Shown: positions 18,408 through 27,503, counted from the first letter of the stretch. The stretch is DNA of 64,000 nucleotides from Kaistia defluvii (GCF_040548815.1 NZ_JBEPSM010000002.1:772961-836960), one strand, 5' to 3'. The notes: generated from the letters alone by a model not told the origin. Made by a program: numbers and translations.

Positions 18408-18426
18408 GAACTGAACGGTTCGGTCA
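18408..18426. promoter_or_regulatory. TetR-type operator 2 (half degenerate)
   Basis: The right half gaacggttcggtca is identical in its core to operator 1; the left arm has three mismatches. Its centre is 61 bp from that of operator 1, about six helical turns, compatible with cooperative binding or looping. Confidence 0.6.
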
Positions 18427-18562
18427 TAAAAATCGTGCGCCGCACAAAAAGGCAGCTCAGTTGGTTTGGCCGCCGCTTCTTGGTACTTTTGAATTGGACA
18501 TAAGCGATCCCGACTCAAAACCGCCTCGGGCGGGGGGATCGCAGCCGGATGGGAGAAACGCT

Positions 18563-19225
18563 GTGTCACTCGTCGACGCTACCCGTGACACCGATGAAGG
18601 TGGAGCGGGGCAGGATTCGCGCAAACGCGAGCAGATCATGCGCGGCGCCAGTCAGGTCTTTCTTGAGAAGGGCTTTGACGCGGCGAGCATGAACGACATC
18701 GCGCGCGCGGCAGGCGTCTCGAAAGGCACGCTCTATGTCTACTTCGCCAACAAGGAGCAGCTCTTCGTCGAACTGATCTCGACCGAGAAGCGCGAAGAGG
18801 TGTTTCGCATCGTCTCGCTCGATTTCGAGAATCACGACGTCGAGGCGGTGCTGAAGAAATTCGGCCGCGAACTCTGCGCCATCCTGACCAAGCCCTATTA
18901 CATCAAGGCGATGCGGTCGGTGTTCTCGATCATCAACCGGATGCCGGAGATCGGGATCGAGTTCTATTCGAACGGCCCGCTGCTCTGCACGGAACTGCTC
19001 GCCAAATATCTGGAGGCGCAGACGAAGGCCGGCGTGCTGGAGATCGAGGATTCTCTCCTCGCGGCGCAGCAGTTCGTCGAGCTGTCGCAGAGCGGCATCA
19101 TGCGCAGCGTGCTGTTCGGCGTCATCGATACGCCCGGGCCGACCGAGATCGCCCGGCGGGTCGACAGCGCCGTCAAGATCTTCATGAAGGCCTATGAGGC
19201 GCCGCAGCCGGCCCTGGCCGGCTGA
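18563..19225 (+). CDS. TetR/AcrR family transcriptional regulator
   Basis: A 220-residue TetR regulator. The N-terminal helix-turn-helix (about residues 20-65: REQIMRGASQVFLEKGFDAA then MNDIARAAGVSKGTLYVYF) is typical, and the C-terminal ligand domain resembles AcrR/AefR-type members. A GTG at 18563 with gggag at a spacing of about 8 is the best start; a longer frame to 18461 runs through the operator-side leader. It is divergent from the EmrA-like gene and probably represses both it and itself through the two palindromes. Confidence 0.88.
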   Translation: MSLVDATRDTDEGGAGQDSRKREQIMRGASQVFLEKGFDAASMNDIARAAGVSKGTLYVYFANKEQLFVELISTEKREEVFRIVSLDFENHDVEAVLKKFGRELCAILTKPYYIKAMRSVFSIINRMPEIGIEFYSNGPLLCTELLAKYLEAQTKAGVLEIEDSLLAAQQFVELSQSGIMRSVLFGVIDTPGPTEIARRVDSAVKIFMKAYEAPQPALAG

Positions 19226-19238
19226 AGCTGGGTGTGAA

Positions 19239-19259
19239 GGACGCCGCCCGGCGGCGTCC
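19239..19259. terminator. Hairpin between tetR and L,D-transpeptidase genes
   Basis: 9-bp perfect arms ggacgccgc / gcggcgtcc with a 3-base loop, between two convergent genes. T-runs are poor on both strands, so bidirectional termination is tentative. Confidence 0.4.
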
Positions 19260-19273
19260 CGGAGCGTTGCCGC

Positions 19274-19888
19274 TTAGCGGACGACGACCTTCGTTCCCAC
19301 GGGCACGCGGGAATAGAGGTCGCTGACGTCGGCGTTCACCATGCGGATACAGCCCGACGAGACGTTGTGGCCGATGGTCCACGGCTCGCTGGTGCCGTGG
19401 ATGCGGAAGATGGTGTCCTGGCCGCCGCGGTAGAGATACATGGCGCGGGCGCCGAGCGGGTTCTGCGGGCCGCCTTCCATGTAAGCGGGCAGGATCCGGC
19501 CCTTCTTGCGCTCGCGGCGGATCATCTCCGGCGGCGGCGTCCAGCCCGGCCATTCCGCCTTGCGGCCGATCTTCACATTGCCCTGCCAGCCGAAGCCGTC
19601 GCGGCCCACGCCCACGCCATAGCGCAGCGCCTTGCCATTGCCCTCGACGAGATAGAGGAACTTCTCGTTGGAATCGATGATGATCGTTCCGGGCTTTTCA
19701 TTGGTCGCGAAGCGCACGCGCTGCTTCTGGTATTTGTAGGGAAGCGGTGCACCCGGACCGGTTGCGCGGAAATTGTCGCTGGGCTGGAACAGCTTCTGGA
19801 AGAAGTTCTGCGCGTGTGCGCTGCCACCTGCGGTCATGGAGACCGCTCCAGCCAGCAGCGAAGCGGCTATGACGCGTCGGAAGTTCAT
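19274..19888 (-). CDS. L,D-transpeptidase (YkuD domain), secreted
   Basis: A 204-residue secreted enzyme with a signal peptide (MNFRRVIAASLLAGAVSMTA, cleavage after AHA) and a YkuD domain from about residue 65. The catalytic motif HGTSEPWTIGHNVSSGCIRM contains the nucleophilic Cys and the preceding His. Such enzymes make 3-3 peptidoglycan crosslinks or attach outer-membrane proteins to peptidoglycan. The ATG at 19888 has ggggga at a spacing of 5 and gives a clean signal peptide; an ATG at 19900 is also possible. A second paralogue lies at 27504-28196. Confidence 0.9.
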   Translation of the reverse strand: MNFRRVIAASLLAGAVSMTAGGSAHAQNFFQKLFQPSDNFRATGPGAPLPYKYQKQRVRFATNEKPGTIIIDSNEKFLYLVEGNGKALRYGVGVGRDGFGWQGNVKIGRKAEWPGWTPPPEMIRRERKKGRILPAYMEGGPQNPLGARAMYLYRGGQDTIFRIHGTSEPWTIGHNVSSGCIRMVNADVSDLYSRVPVGTKVVVR

Positions 19889-19996
19889 GGAGTCCCCCAT
19901 TTAGGTCCATCGCGCGCGGGGCGCGGTTCTCGAATACGGTAGAATAGAATCGCGATTGGGATGCGGCAACCGACGTGCGAATCACGCGGCCGTGAT

Positions 19997-20012
19997 TGTG
20001 ATCGCGTTCACA
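19997..20012. promoter_or_regulatory. CRP-family consensus site
   Basis: tgtga-N6-tcaca (tgtgatcgcgttcaca) occurs in the divergent region between the L,D-transpeptidase and ABC exporter genes, an exact match to the classical CRP half-sites. Which CRP/FNR protein of this organism would bind is unknown. Confidence 0.45.
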
Positions 20013-20136
20013 GAGCCTGCATTCTCCCTTCCGGCCATTAATGTTCGGTAACGCGGCGGCAATGTCGCTGTGAGGTCCGTCGCGCCACAGTGCTGGAATA
20101 CGCTGCGGCGGCGATCCGCTCCGCGTGGAGATCGAC

Positions 20137-21888
20137 ATGCAAAAGCTCAAATCGGCGCTGGGTACGGTCCTGCGGATCGCGCTTCCCTATTTCCGTTCGT
20201 CCGAGATGTGGGTAGCGATCGGGCTGCTCGCGATCGTCATTGGGCTGCGGTTGTTCAACGTCTGGCTCGACGTCAAATTCAATTACTGGAACAACGACTT
20301 CTACACGGCGCTGCAGAAGAAGGACTGGCCGACCTTCGCCTACCAGATGTTCGTGGTTTTCTCCTGGATTGCGGCGCTGACGATCATCACCACCGTCTAC
20401 CAGCTCTATTTTTCGCAGTGGCTGCAGATCCGCTGGCGCAACTGGCTGACGCACAAATACCTCGACCAATGGATGTCGAAGGGCACGCATTACCGCATGC
20501 GGCTGGTCGGCAACCCTGCCGACAATCCCGACCAGCGCGTGGCCGAGGATACGGATCGCTTCACCGATGGCGCGCTGTCGATCGGCGTTGCGCTGCTGGG
20601 CCAGATCGTCACGCTCGTCACCTTCATCGTCATTCTCTGGAGCCTTTCGTCGACGGCGCCGCTGATGGTCTTCGGCAAGAGCTACGCGATCCCCGGCTAT
20701 CTGGTCTGGCTGGCGCTGGGCTATGCGATCCTGGGCACGCTGGTGACACATTGGGTCGGCAAGCCGCTGGTGGCGCTCAGCTATCAGCAGCAGCGCTATG
20801 AGGCGGATTTCCGCTTTGCCCTGGTGCGGCTGCGCGAGAATGGCGAGGAAGTCGCGCTGCTCAAGGGCGAGGCCGCGGAGCGCGCCGGGCTCTATGGCCG
20901 CTTCAGCTCCGTGCTTTCGAATTTCTACCAGATCATGAGCCGGACCAAGAAGCTCACCTTCCTCACCGCCGGCTACAGCCAGCTCGCTGTGATCTTTCCC
21001 TTCATCCTGATCAGTCCGCTCTATTTCGCAGGCTCCATCGAGCTGGGCGGGCTAACGCAGATCGCCTCGGCCTTCGGCACAGTGCAGGGCGCGCTTTCCT
21101 TCTTCGTCACCGCCTATTCGACGCTGGCGGGCTGGAAGGCGGTCGTCGATCGTCTCGACGGCTTCGAGAAGGCGATGGAGAACTCAGAGGCCCTGGCCGA
21201 GTCCGGACCCGCGCTCGCCGCCGACAGCACCGACGCCGATCTCGTCATCAACGGGCTGGTGGTGCATCTCCCCGATGGCCGCGAGATCGTCGACGTGCCG
21301 CAACTGACGCTGACCCCGCGCGAGCGCGTCCTCCTGACCGGGCCGTCCGGCTCCGGAAAATCCAGCCTTTTCCGCGCGCTGGGGGGCATCTGGCCGTTCG
21401 GCAACGGCTCCATCCGGATCCCCGAGGGCTCCAACCTGCTGATCCTGCCGCAGGAAGCCTATATGCCGCTCGGCTCGCTGCGCACCGCTCTTGCCTATCC
21501 GCGCGACGCGGAAACGCTCTCCACCGACCAGGCGAGCGAGGCTCTGGAGGCCGTCGGCCTGTCGCGGTTGGCGGACCGGCTGGACGAGGTGGCGCATTGG
21601 GGCAATCGCCTGTCCGGCGGCGAGCAGCAGCGCATCGCCATCGCGCGTGCCATCCTTGCCAGTCCCGATTGGCTGTTGCTCGACGAGGCCACCAGCGCGC
21701 TGGACGAGAAGGCAGAGGCGTCGGTCTACAATCTGATCCGGGAACGGCTGCCGCACACCACGGTAGTGTCGATCGGCCACCGCTCCAGCCTCACCCTCCT
21801 GCATGACCGCTTCCTCGAGCTGGTCGAGAATGGCGGGGGCGGCCATGTGCTGGTCGAGCGCGAGGAGGTGGCGCTCCAGCCGGCGTGA
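20137..21888 (+). CDS. ABC transporter ATPase/permease of the SbmA/BacA-like (YddA) type
   Basis: A 583-residue fused exporter. The N-terminal two thirds hold about six membrane segments with an SbmA/BacA-type domain (LNVWLDVKFNYWNNDFYTAL-like block: RLFNVWLDVKFNYWNNDFYT). The C-terminal ATPase has Walker A GPSGSGKSS, signature LSGGEQQR and Walker B LLLDEATSALD. This is the architecture of E. coli YddA and of the peroxisomal ABCD transporters. Substrates are unproven; BacA relatives affect very-long-chain fatty acid lipid A and peptide uptake. The ATG at 20137 has ggag at a spacing of 6. Confidence 0.88.
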   Translation: MQKLKSALGTVLRIALPYFRSSEMWVAIGLLAIVIGLRLFNVWLDVKFNYWNNDFYTALQKKDWPTFAYQMFVVFSWIAALTIITTVYQLYFSQWLQIRWRNWLTHKYLDQWMSKGTHYRMRLVGNPADNPDQRVAEDTDRFTDGALSIGVALLGQIVTLVTFIVILWSLSSTAPLMVFGKSYAIPGYLVWLALGYAILGTLVTHWVGKPLVALSYQQQRYEADFRFALVRLRENGEEVALLKGEAAERAGLYGRFSSVLSNFYQIMSRTKKLTFLTAGYSQLAVIFPFILISPLYFAGSIELGGLTQIASAFGTVQGALSFFVTAYSTLAGWKAVVDRLDGFEKAMENSEALAESGPALAADSTDADLVINGLVVHLPDGREIVDVPQLTLTPRERVLLTGPSGSGKSSLFRALGGIWPFGNGSIRIPEGSNLLILPQEAYMPLGSLRTALAYPRDAETLSTDQASEALEAVGLSRLADRLDEVAHWGNRLSGGEQQRIAIARAILASPDWLLLDEATSALDEKAEASVYNLIRERLPHTTVVSIGHRSSLTLLHDRFLELVENGGGGHVLVEREEVALQPA

Positions 21889-21895
21889 CACGTTG

Positions 21896-21928
21896 TTCCG
21901 CGCGGGGAGGCCCTGCGCGGAATTGTTT
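21896..21928 (+). terminator. Rho-independent terminator after the ABC exporter gene
   Basis: 8-bp perfect stem ttccgcgc / gcgcggaa, extended inside by ggg/ccc, followed by ttgttt, 8 bp after the stop codon. Confidence 0.7.
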
Positions 21929-22039
21929 ACCCCGATTGAACAGTGTGTCGTGTGACGGCTACGTTTCGGCGATCAATCGGATCGTCTATGTTTTGATCCA
22001 GACCAATCGAACATGCCGATCCGGCATCTGGAGATGAAC

Positions 22040-22504
22040 ATGACTGATACGACGTCGCAGAAGCTGATCGTGCCCGCCTTTGGCGGCCTTTACGCTGCAT
22101 CGCCCTTTTTCGAAGCGGTTCTTCGCTTCGTCGTCGGCTTCTGGCTGGTCCCGCATGGCGCGCAGAAGCTGTTCGGCCTGTTCGGTGGTGGCGGCATCGA
22201 GGGCACGGCCGGCTTCTTTGGCTCGATTGGCCTGCAGCCGGCAGTCCTGCTGGCAACGCTCGCCGGTCTCGGCGAGTTCTTCGGCGGCCTGTTCCTGGCC
22301 ATCGGCCTGCTGACCCGCCCGGCCGCCTTTGTCGCTGCCTTCGTCCTGCTGGTCGCAACGCTGACCGTCCATATCGGCAACGGCTTCTTCATGGCGACCG
22401 GCGGCTTCGAATATGCCTCGCTCTGGTTCTTCGCAGCGCTCTACTTCGTCTTCAAGGGCGGCAACCAGTACTCGGTCGACGCCAAGATCGGCCGCGCCTT
22501 CTAA
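22040..22504 (+). CDS. DoxX family membrane protein
   Basis: A 154-residue DoxX/DUF-type membrane protein with four hydrophobic segments. The family block FGLWLVPHGAQKLFG appears here as FWLVPHGAQKLFGLFGGGG, and GEFFGGLFLAIGLLTRPAAF follows. DoxX proteins are small quinone-linked or oxidative-stress-associated membrane proteins whose exact reaction is unsettled. The ATG at 22040 has ggag at a spacing of 6. It is a single gene ended by a clear terminator at 22533-22556. Confidence 0.87.
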   Translation: MTDTTSQKLIVPAFGGLYAASPFFEAVLRFVVGFWLVPHGAQKLFGLFGGGGIEGTAGFFGSIGLQPAVLLATLAGLGEFFGGLFLAIGLLTRPAAFVAAFVLLVATLTVHIGNGFFMATGGFEYASLWFFAALYFVFKGGNQYSVDAKIGRAF

Positions 22505-22532
22505 GTGCTTTTGTTCGCAGTACGCTTTGAGA

Positions 22533-22556
22533 GGCCGCCCTTCGGGGCGGCCTTTT
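22533..22556 (+). terminator. Rho-independent terminator after doxX
   Basis: 8-bp stem ggccgccc / gggcggcc closed by a ttcg tetraloop and followed by tttt. A textbook intrinsic terminator. Confidence 0.85.
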
Positions 22557-22600
22557 GCGTTCCGTGTCATGCGCCGGTGAGGTTGCCCGTTCAAGGTCGA

Positions 22601-22672
22601 TGGGGTACGAAACGCGCCGCTAGATGCGGTACGAAATGTACCTTCGGATGCGGTACAAGATGTATCGCTCGA
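22601..22672 (+). repeat. Three tandem 24-bp operator-like repeats upstream of hisS
   Basis: Units at 22601-22624, 22625-22648 and 22649-22672, each opening with tg(g/c)ggtac and ending in (c/t)g(a/g)-type bases. Unit 2 contains the inverted repeat ggtac-gaaat-gtacc (22628-22642); unit 3 has the near match ggtac-aagat-gtatc; unit 1 keeps only the left half. They end 17 bp before the hisS start, where a repressor or an RNA element could act. Confidence 0.7.
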
Positions 22673-22689
22673 GAGACGGGATCGACGAC

Positions 22690-24180
22690 ATGGCCGAGAA
22701 AGACAAGACGAACGCCTTGAAGGCGCGCCTGCCGCGTGGGCTCGTCGATCGCCATGCCGGCGCGATCAAGACGGCCGACCGGATGCTCGCCACGATTCGG
22801 GGCGTTTACGAGCTCTATGGCTTCGAGCCGGTCGAGACGCCGCTGATCGAATATACGGATACGCTCGGCAAGTTCCTGCCCGACCAGGACCGTCCCAATG
22901 AGGGCGTGTTCTCGTTCCAGGATGATGACGAGCAGTGGCTGAGCCTGCGCTATGACCTGACCGCGCCGCTCGCCCGCTATGTCGCCGAGAATTACGACCA
23001 GTTGCCGAAGCCCTATCGCAGCTATCGCAATGGCTGGGTTTTCCGCAACGAGAAGCCGGGTCCCGGCCGTTTCCGCCAGTTCATGCAGTTCGACGCCGAT
23101 ACGGTCGGCTCCGCGTCGCCCGCCGCCGATGCCGAAATGTGCATGATGATGGCCGACACGATCGAGGCGCTCGGCATCAGCCGCGGCGACTACGTCATTC
23201 GCGTCAACAACCGCAAGGTTCTCGACGGCGTCATGGAGTCGATCGGCCTGGCGGGGCCCGAAAATGCCGGCAAGCGGCTGACGGTGCTCCGCGCCATCGA
23301 CAAGCTCGACAAGTTCGGCCCGGAAGGCGTCCAACTGCTCCTCGGCGCAGGCCGCAAGGATGAGAGCGGCGATTTCACCAAGGGCGCGGGCTTGGATGAA
23401 GCCGGCGTCGCGACGGTGATGAAATATGTCGCCGCGCAATCGAGCGTCGGCAACGAGGCCACCGTTGAGAGCATCCGCCAGAACATCGGACTGGGCCCCT
23501 CCGGCGTCGAAGGCCTGAACGAACTCGACCAGATCTCGGTCATCACCACAGCGGCCGGCTATTCCGATCGCATCAAGATCGATCCCTCGGTCGTGCGCGG
23601 CCTTGAATATTACACCGGCCCGGTCTTTGAGGCCGAACTGCTGTTCGAGACGGTCAACGAGAAGGGCGAACCCGCCCGCTTTGGCTCGGTCGGCGGCGGT
23701 GGCCGTTATGACGGCTTGGTGGGGCGCTTCCGTAGCGAATCCATTCCGGCAACCGGCTTTTCGATCGGCGTCTCGCGCCTGATGGCGGCGCTGACCGCGC
23801 TCGGCAAGGTTTCGGCGGAGGCCGAGATCGGTCCGGTCGTGGTGACGATCTTCGATCGCGACCGCATCGGCGAATACCAGAAGATGGTCACGGAACTGCG
23901 CAACGCCGGCATCCGTGCCGAGCTCTATCTCGGCGGTTCCGGGCCGAAGGCGCAGCTCAAATACGCCGACAAACGCAATGCGCCCTGCGTCGTCATCCAG
24001 GGCGGTGACGAGAAGGCCAAGGGCGTCATCCAGGTCAAGGATCTGGCGCTCGGCAAGCAGATGTCGGCCGAGATCACCGACAACGCCGTCTGGCGGGAAG
24101 CCCGTCCGGCGCAGGTCGAAGTGCCGGAAACGGATCTGGTCGCCGCCGTGCGCGAGATCCTGGCGCGGCAAGCGGGGTAA
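22690..24180 (+). CDS. hisS: Histidyl-tRNA synthetase
   Basis: A 496-residue class II aminoacyl-tRNA synthetase charging tRNA-His. Visible landmarks are motif 2 ([20 protein letters not shown] region with [11 protein letters not shown]), [14 protein letters not shown], the His-A motif [24 protein letters not shown], motif 3 GFSIGVSRL and a C-terminal anticodon-binding domain. The ATG at 22690 is chosen over the upstream ATG at 22624, which would read through the tandem repeats. It overlaps hisZ by one base, coupling the synthetase to the first step of histidine synthesis. Confidence 0.94.
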   Translation: MAEKDKTNALKARLPRGLVDRHAGAIKTADRMLATIRGVYELYGFEPVETPLIEYTDTLGKFLPDQDRPNEGVFSFQDDDEQWLSLRYDLTAPLARYVAENYDQLPKPYRSYRNGWVFRNEKPGPGRFRQFMQFDADTVGSASPAADAEMCMMMADTIEALGISRGDYVIRVNNRKVLDGVMESIGLAGPENAGKRLTVLRAIDKLDKFGPEGVQLLLGAGRKDESGDFTKGAGLDEAGVATVMKYVAAQSSVGNEATVESIRQNIGLGPSGVEGLNELDQISVITTAAGYSDRIKIDPSVVRGLEYYTGPVFEAELLFETVNEKGEPARFGSVGGGGRYDGLVGRFRSESIPATGFSIGVSRLMAALTALGKVSAEAEIGPVVVTIFDRDRIGEYQKMVTELRNAGIRAELYLGGSGPKAQLKYADKRNAPCVVIQGGDEKAKGVIQVKDLALGKQMSAEITDNAVWREARPAQVEVPETDLVAAVREILARQAG

Positions 24181-25298
24181 TGGACATGGTCGAGACGACC
24201 CGACTTCGCGTTCTTCTTTCCGAGGCAGGCTACCGCTTCGTTGAGCCGCCGATCGTCTCGGAGGCGAACGTCTTTCTCGACGTCGCCGGCGAGGATCTGC
24301 GCCGCCGTCTCTATCTGACGACCAGCGCCGATGGGCGCGAGCAGTGCCTGCGGCCGGAATTCACCATTCCGGTCTGCCTGCAGCACATTGCGTCCGGCGA
24401 CGCTCATCGCACGGCTGATTACGCCTATCTCGGCCCCGTCTTCCGCCAGCGCCCGGGTGGGGCGAATGGCGAATTCCTGCAGGCCGGCGTCGAATCGCTC
24501 GGCCGGACCGATCGCATCACCGCCGACGCCGACGTGCTGGCGCTGGCCCTCGATGCCGTCCGCATTTACGGCCTCGACGAGCCGATCGTGCGTATCGGCG
24601 ACTCGGCGCTGTTTTCCGCCGTGATCGAGCAACTGGGCATCGCGGCCGTCTGGAAGCGCCGCCTGTCGCGCGCCTTCGGCGACCGCGCCCGTCTCGACGC
24701 GACGATCGCCCGTCTCTCCACCGGGCGTTCGGCCGAGACGCCGGCGCATGCCGGATTTCTGGCTGCCATCGACGGCACGGATCACGAGGCGGCGCACCGC
24801 ATCGTCGAGGACCTGCTGTCGATCGCCGGTATCCGCGCCGTGGGCGGCCGTTCCGCCGGCGAGATCGCCGACCGGTTCCTGGAGCAATCGGCGCTGGCCG
24901 CCGGCGGCGGGCTCGACGAGCGCGCGCAGGCGGTGCTGGGCCGTTTCCTCGGCATTGTCGGCAAGCCATCCTTGGTTCTCGACGATCTGAAGTCGCTCGC
25001 CCGCGACGAGAAGCTGGGCATCGACGCGTCGGTCGAGGGCTTCGAGAAACGAGCCGAAGGATTGGCGCGGCGGGGCATCGACCTGGAACGGCTCGACTTC
25101 GCCGCCGATTTCGGCCGTCGTCTCGACTATTATTCCGGCTTCGTCTTCGAGATCTACGACCAGGCGCTTCCGGCCGGCCAGCAGGTCGTCGGCGGCGGCC
25201 GCTATGACCGGTTGATGCCGCTGCTCGGCGCCAAGTCCACCGTGCCCGCCGTCGGCTTTGCCCTCTGGCTCGATCGCGTCAAGGGAGAAACGGCATGA
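24180..25298 (+). CDS. hisZ: ATP phosphoribosyltransferase regulatory subunit
   Basis: A 372-residue HisZ, a HisS catalytic-domain paralogue lacking the anticodon-binding domain and synthetase activity. The residues [41 protein letters not shown] and [13 protein letters not shown] parallel those of HisS. HisZ and HisG form the ATP phosphoribosyltransferase complex, in which HisZ provides histidine feedback. It overlaps hisS by one base and hisG by four bases, so the three are translationally coupled. Confidence 0.93.
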   Translation: MDMVETTRLRVLLSEAGYRFVEPPIVSEANVFLDVAGEDLRRRLYLTTSADGREQCLRPEFTIPVCLQHIASGDAHRTADYAYLGPVFRQRPGGANGEFLQAGVESLGRTDRITADADVLALALDAVRIYGLDEPIVRIGDSALFSAVIEQLGIAAVWKRRLSRAFGDRARLDATIARLSTGRSAETPAHAGFLAAIDGTDHEAAHRIVEDLLSIAGIRAVGGRSAGEIADRFLEQSALAAGGGLDERAQAVLGRFLGIVGKPSLVLDDLKSLARDEKLGIDASVEGFEKRAEGLARRGIDLERLDFAADFGRRLDYYSGFVFEIYDQALPAGQQVVGGGRYDRLMPLLGAKSTVPAVGFALWLDRVKGETA

Positions 25299-26281
25299 CC
25301 GACGCCCCGCTCGTCCTCGCCGTGCCCTCCAAGGGGCGGCTGCAGGAAAACGCCAACGCCTTCTTTGCCCGCGCCGGCCTGCCGGTCGTGCAGCAGGGCA
25401 GCGAGCGCTCCTATCGCGGTCGCATCGGCGGCCTGCCCGACGTCGAGGTCGCCTTTCTCTCGGCCTCCGAAATCACGCGCGAACTGGCCGCCGGCTCCGT
25501 GCATCTGGGCATCACCGGGCGGGACCTGGTTGAGGAGGAAGTCTCCGATTTCGCCCAGCGCCTGGACCTGGTGCTGCCGCTCGGCTTCGGCCATGCCGAC
25601 GTCGTCGTCGCCGTGCCGGAGGCCTGGATCGATGTCCGCTGCATGGCGGATCTCGACGATGTCGCAGCCGATTTCCGCTCGCGCCACAGCCGCTGGCTGA
25701 CGGTCGCCACCAAATACGTCAACCTGACCCGGCGCTTCTTCACCCATCACGGGATTGCCGATTATCGGATCGTCGAGAGCCTCGGCGCGACCGAGGGCGC
25801 ACCGGCTTCGGGCGCTGCGGACCTGATCGTCGACATCACGTCGACGGGCTCCACGCTCGCGGCCAACGCGCTCAAGATCGTGGGCGACGGCGTCATCCTG
25901 CAGTCCGAGGCGCATCTGGTCGCCAGCCTCTCCGCCACCTGGAGCGGCGCGGCGCGCGGCGCCCTGCGCACCATCATCGACCGCATCGAGGCGGAATCGG
26001 CCGGACGCTCATTGCGCGAGATCCGGGCCGACGTCGCGGATCCGGAAGGGGCTGCCAAGGTCGCCGCCGATCGTTTCGGCGCGACGACGCCGTTTGGCAT
26101 GCCATCGGGGCACCTGTTGCTGCACTGCCCGGCCGCCAAGGTCTATGCCTGCGCTGAATGGCTCCGCACCGGCGCCGGCGCCCGCACGGTGGCCGTTTCC
26201 AGGCTCGACACGGTGTTTTCCGCCACCAGTCCGCTGGCCGAACACCTGCTGGGCCGCATCGACGGACGCGCGCGGGGCTAG
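25295..26281 (+). CDS. hisG: ATP phosphoribosyltransferase, catalytic subunit
   Basis: A 328-residue HisG that condenses ATP and PRPP in the first step of histidine biosynthesis. The opening [17 protein letters not shown], the [11 protein letters not shown] block and the PRPP loop [16 protein letters not shown] identify it. Short-form HisG partners of HisZ are usually near 210-230 residues; here about 100 residues follow the catalytic core (from about residue 225), including [20 protein letters not shown]. It overlaps hisZ by four bases. The extension appears to be part of the gene, since the frame is open and codon use does not change. Confidence 0.92.
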   Translation: MTDAPLVLAVPSKGRLQENANAFFARAGLPVVQQGSERSYRGRIGGLPDVEVAFLSASEITRELAAGSVHLGITGRDLVEEEVSDFAQRLDLVLPLGFGHADVVVAVPEAWIDVRCMADLDDVAADFRSRHSRWLTVATKYVNLTRRFFTHHGIADYRIVESLGATEGAPASGAADLIVDITSTGSTLAANALKIVGDGVILQSEAHLVASLSATWSGAARGALRTIIDRIEAESAGRSLREIRADVADPEGAAKVAADRFGATTPFGMPSGHLLLHCPAAKVYACAEWLRTGAGARTVAVSRLDTVFSATSPLAEHLLGRIDGRARG

Positions 26282-26297
26282 TCCGAATTCGCGTTTT

Positions 26298-26320
26298 CAC
26301 CGCGCCGGAAAGGCGCGGTG
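26298..26320 (+). terminator. Hairpin after hisG
   Basis: Perfect 9-bp arms caccgcgcc / ggcgcggtg with a 5-base loop, 17 bp after the hisG stop. No T-run, so efficiency is doubtful. Confidence 0.4.
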
Positions 26321-26355
26321 ACGGCGGACACGCTGTAAATTGTCATGCAGGAACT

Positions 26356-26390
26356 GCATTGCTGCGTTGCAACATGGGCGTTTGCAATGC
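26356..26390. promoter_or_regulatory. Nested palindromes upstream of the small DUF3563-like gene
   Basis: gcattgc (26356-26362) and gcaatgc (26384-26390) are inverted repeats enclosing the 8-bp palindrome gttgcaac (26366-26373). Position suggests an operator or promoter-proximal element for the gene at 26442. Confidence 0.35.
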
Positions 26391-26441
26391 GGGAGTAACA
26401 GCTTACCTTTGCGTTATCACCCACCAACGGGAGACACGCAG

Positions 26442-26600
26442 ATGTTCAAGTCCTTGAAGAAGTTCCGCCGCAGCTGGTCGGAATACGTGAATTTCGACCC
26501 CGAAGCCGCACAGCTCGCCCAGGCTGGCGATCTGATCGACCTCGAGATGATCCAGCGCGACCTCGACCGTCGCGGTCGTCGTTCCTACGGCGGCTACTAA
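26442..26600 (+). CDS. Small 52-residue protein resembling DUF3563
   Basis: A 52-residue basic/acidic protein, MFKSLKKFRRSWSEYVNF then AAQLAQAGDLIDLEMIQRDL and DRRGRRSYGGY. The LAQA-DL-DLE-----LDRR pattern resembles the small DUF3563 family; assignment is tentative. cgggag lies about 8 bases before the ATG. It is convergent with tag, with interlocking stops. Function is unknown. Confidence 0.7.
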   Translation: MFKSLKKFRRSWSEYVNFDPEAAQLAQAGDLIDLEMIQRDLDRRGRRSYGGY

Positions 26601-27247
26601 GACGCCGAGGCCTTGCCTGGCAGCTTGAGTTCATAGCGCAGGCGCGTCGCCTCGGCGCGACAGTGACAGCCCTCGACGTGGTCGTTGACCAGCCCCATCG
26701 CCTGCATGAAGGCGTAGACGGTGGTTGGGCCGACAAAGCTCCAGCCGCGTCGCTTGAGATCCTTCGACAGCCGCACCGAAGTCGGTGACGTGCTGTTGGC
26801 CGTGAGGCTTGCCTTGTCGAACGCATCCGGCCGTTCGCTCGCCGGCGGCTCGAAACTCCACACATAGGCTGCGATCGAGCCTTCGCTTTTGATCAGTTCC
26901 AGCGCGCGCCGGGCATTGTTGATCGTAGAGACGATCTTGCCGCGATGGCGCACGATGCCGGTATCGGCAAGCAGCCGGGCGATGTCCTCGTCGCCGAATT
27001 GCGCCACTTTCTCCGGTTCGAAATTGGCGAAAGCCTGCCGGAACGTCTCGCGCTTGCGCAGGATCGTCAGCCAGGACAGGCCCGACTGGAAGCCTTCGAG
27101 GCAGAGCTTCTCGAACAGGCGACGGTCGTCCGTGACCGGTCTTCCCCATTCCTTGTCGTGATAGACCTGGTACTCGGCGGTGCCGTTTGACCACCAGCAG
27201 CGGGAAACGCCGTCTTCGCCGGCAAGGATACCATCGGGGAGGGACAT
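26597..27247 (-). CDS. tag: DNA-3-methyladenine glycosylase I
   Basis: A 216-residue HhH-fold glycosylase that removes 3-methyladenine from alkylated DNA. The N-terminal CWWSNGTAEYQVYHDKEWG carries the first zinc ligands, LCLEGFQSGLSWLTILRKRE carries the catalytic region, and the C-terminal DHVEGCHCR supplies the remaining ligands. Length is normal for Tag. It is convergent with the small 52-residue gene and divergent from the L,D-transpeptidase at 27504. Confidence 0.94.
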   Translation of the reverse strand: MSLPDGILAGEDGVSRCWWSNGTAEYQVYHDKEWGRPVTDDRRLFEKLCLEGFQSGLSWLTILRKRETFRQAFANFEPEKVAQFGDEDIARLLADTGIVRHRGKIVSTINNARRALELIKSEGSIAAYVWSFEPPASERPDAFDKASLTANSTSPTSVRLSKDLKRRGWSFVGPTTVYAFMQAMGLVNDHVEGCHCRAEATRLRYELKLPGKASAS

Positions 27248-27503
27248 GGGACTCTCGAAGTTCGTCTTTTGTTCCCTGCTTCTACGACTGTCCGAGGCGC
27301 GAGGGCAAGGGCCGTTCTGGCAACGAAAACGCGTCTGGGTTGTTAATGCCCCGTTAGCCTTCCGTTCACCATCCCGCTTGACCGTCCGACCGCTTCACCT
27401 TTCCTTTGCCTGCTTTATCTACCGTCGGGAGCAGGACCGGCCGCGAGGCTGGAAACGATCGACCCGTCAGCCTACCCCCCGAGCCATTCCATTCGAGGCG
27501 TCC

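Noticed and set aside
22624..22689. Longer HisS start including the tandem repeats
   Set aside because: The added residues ([16 protein letters not shown]) are not part of any HisS, and the repeats are better explained as operators; kept only as a testable alternative.
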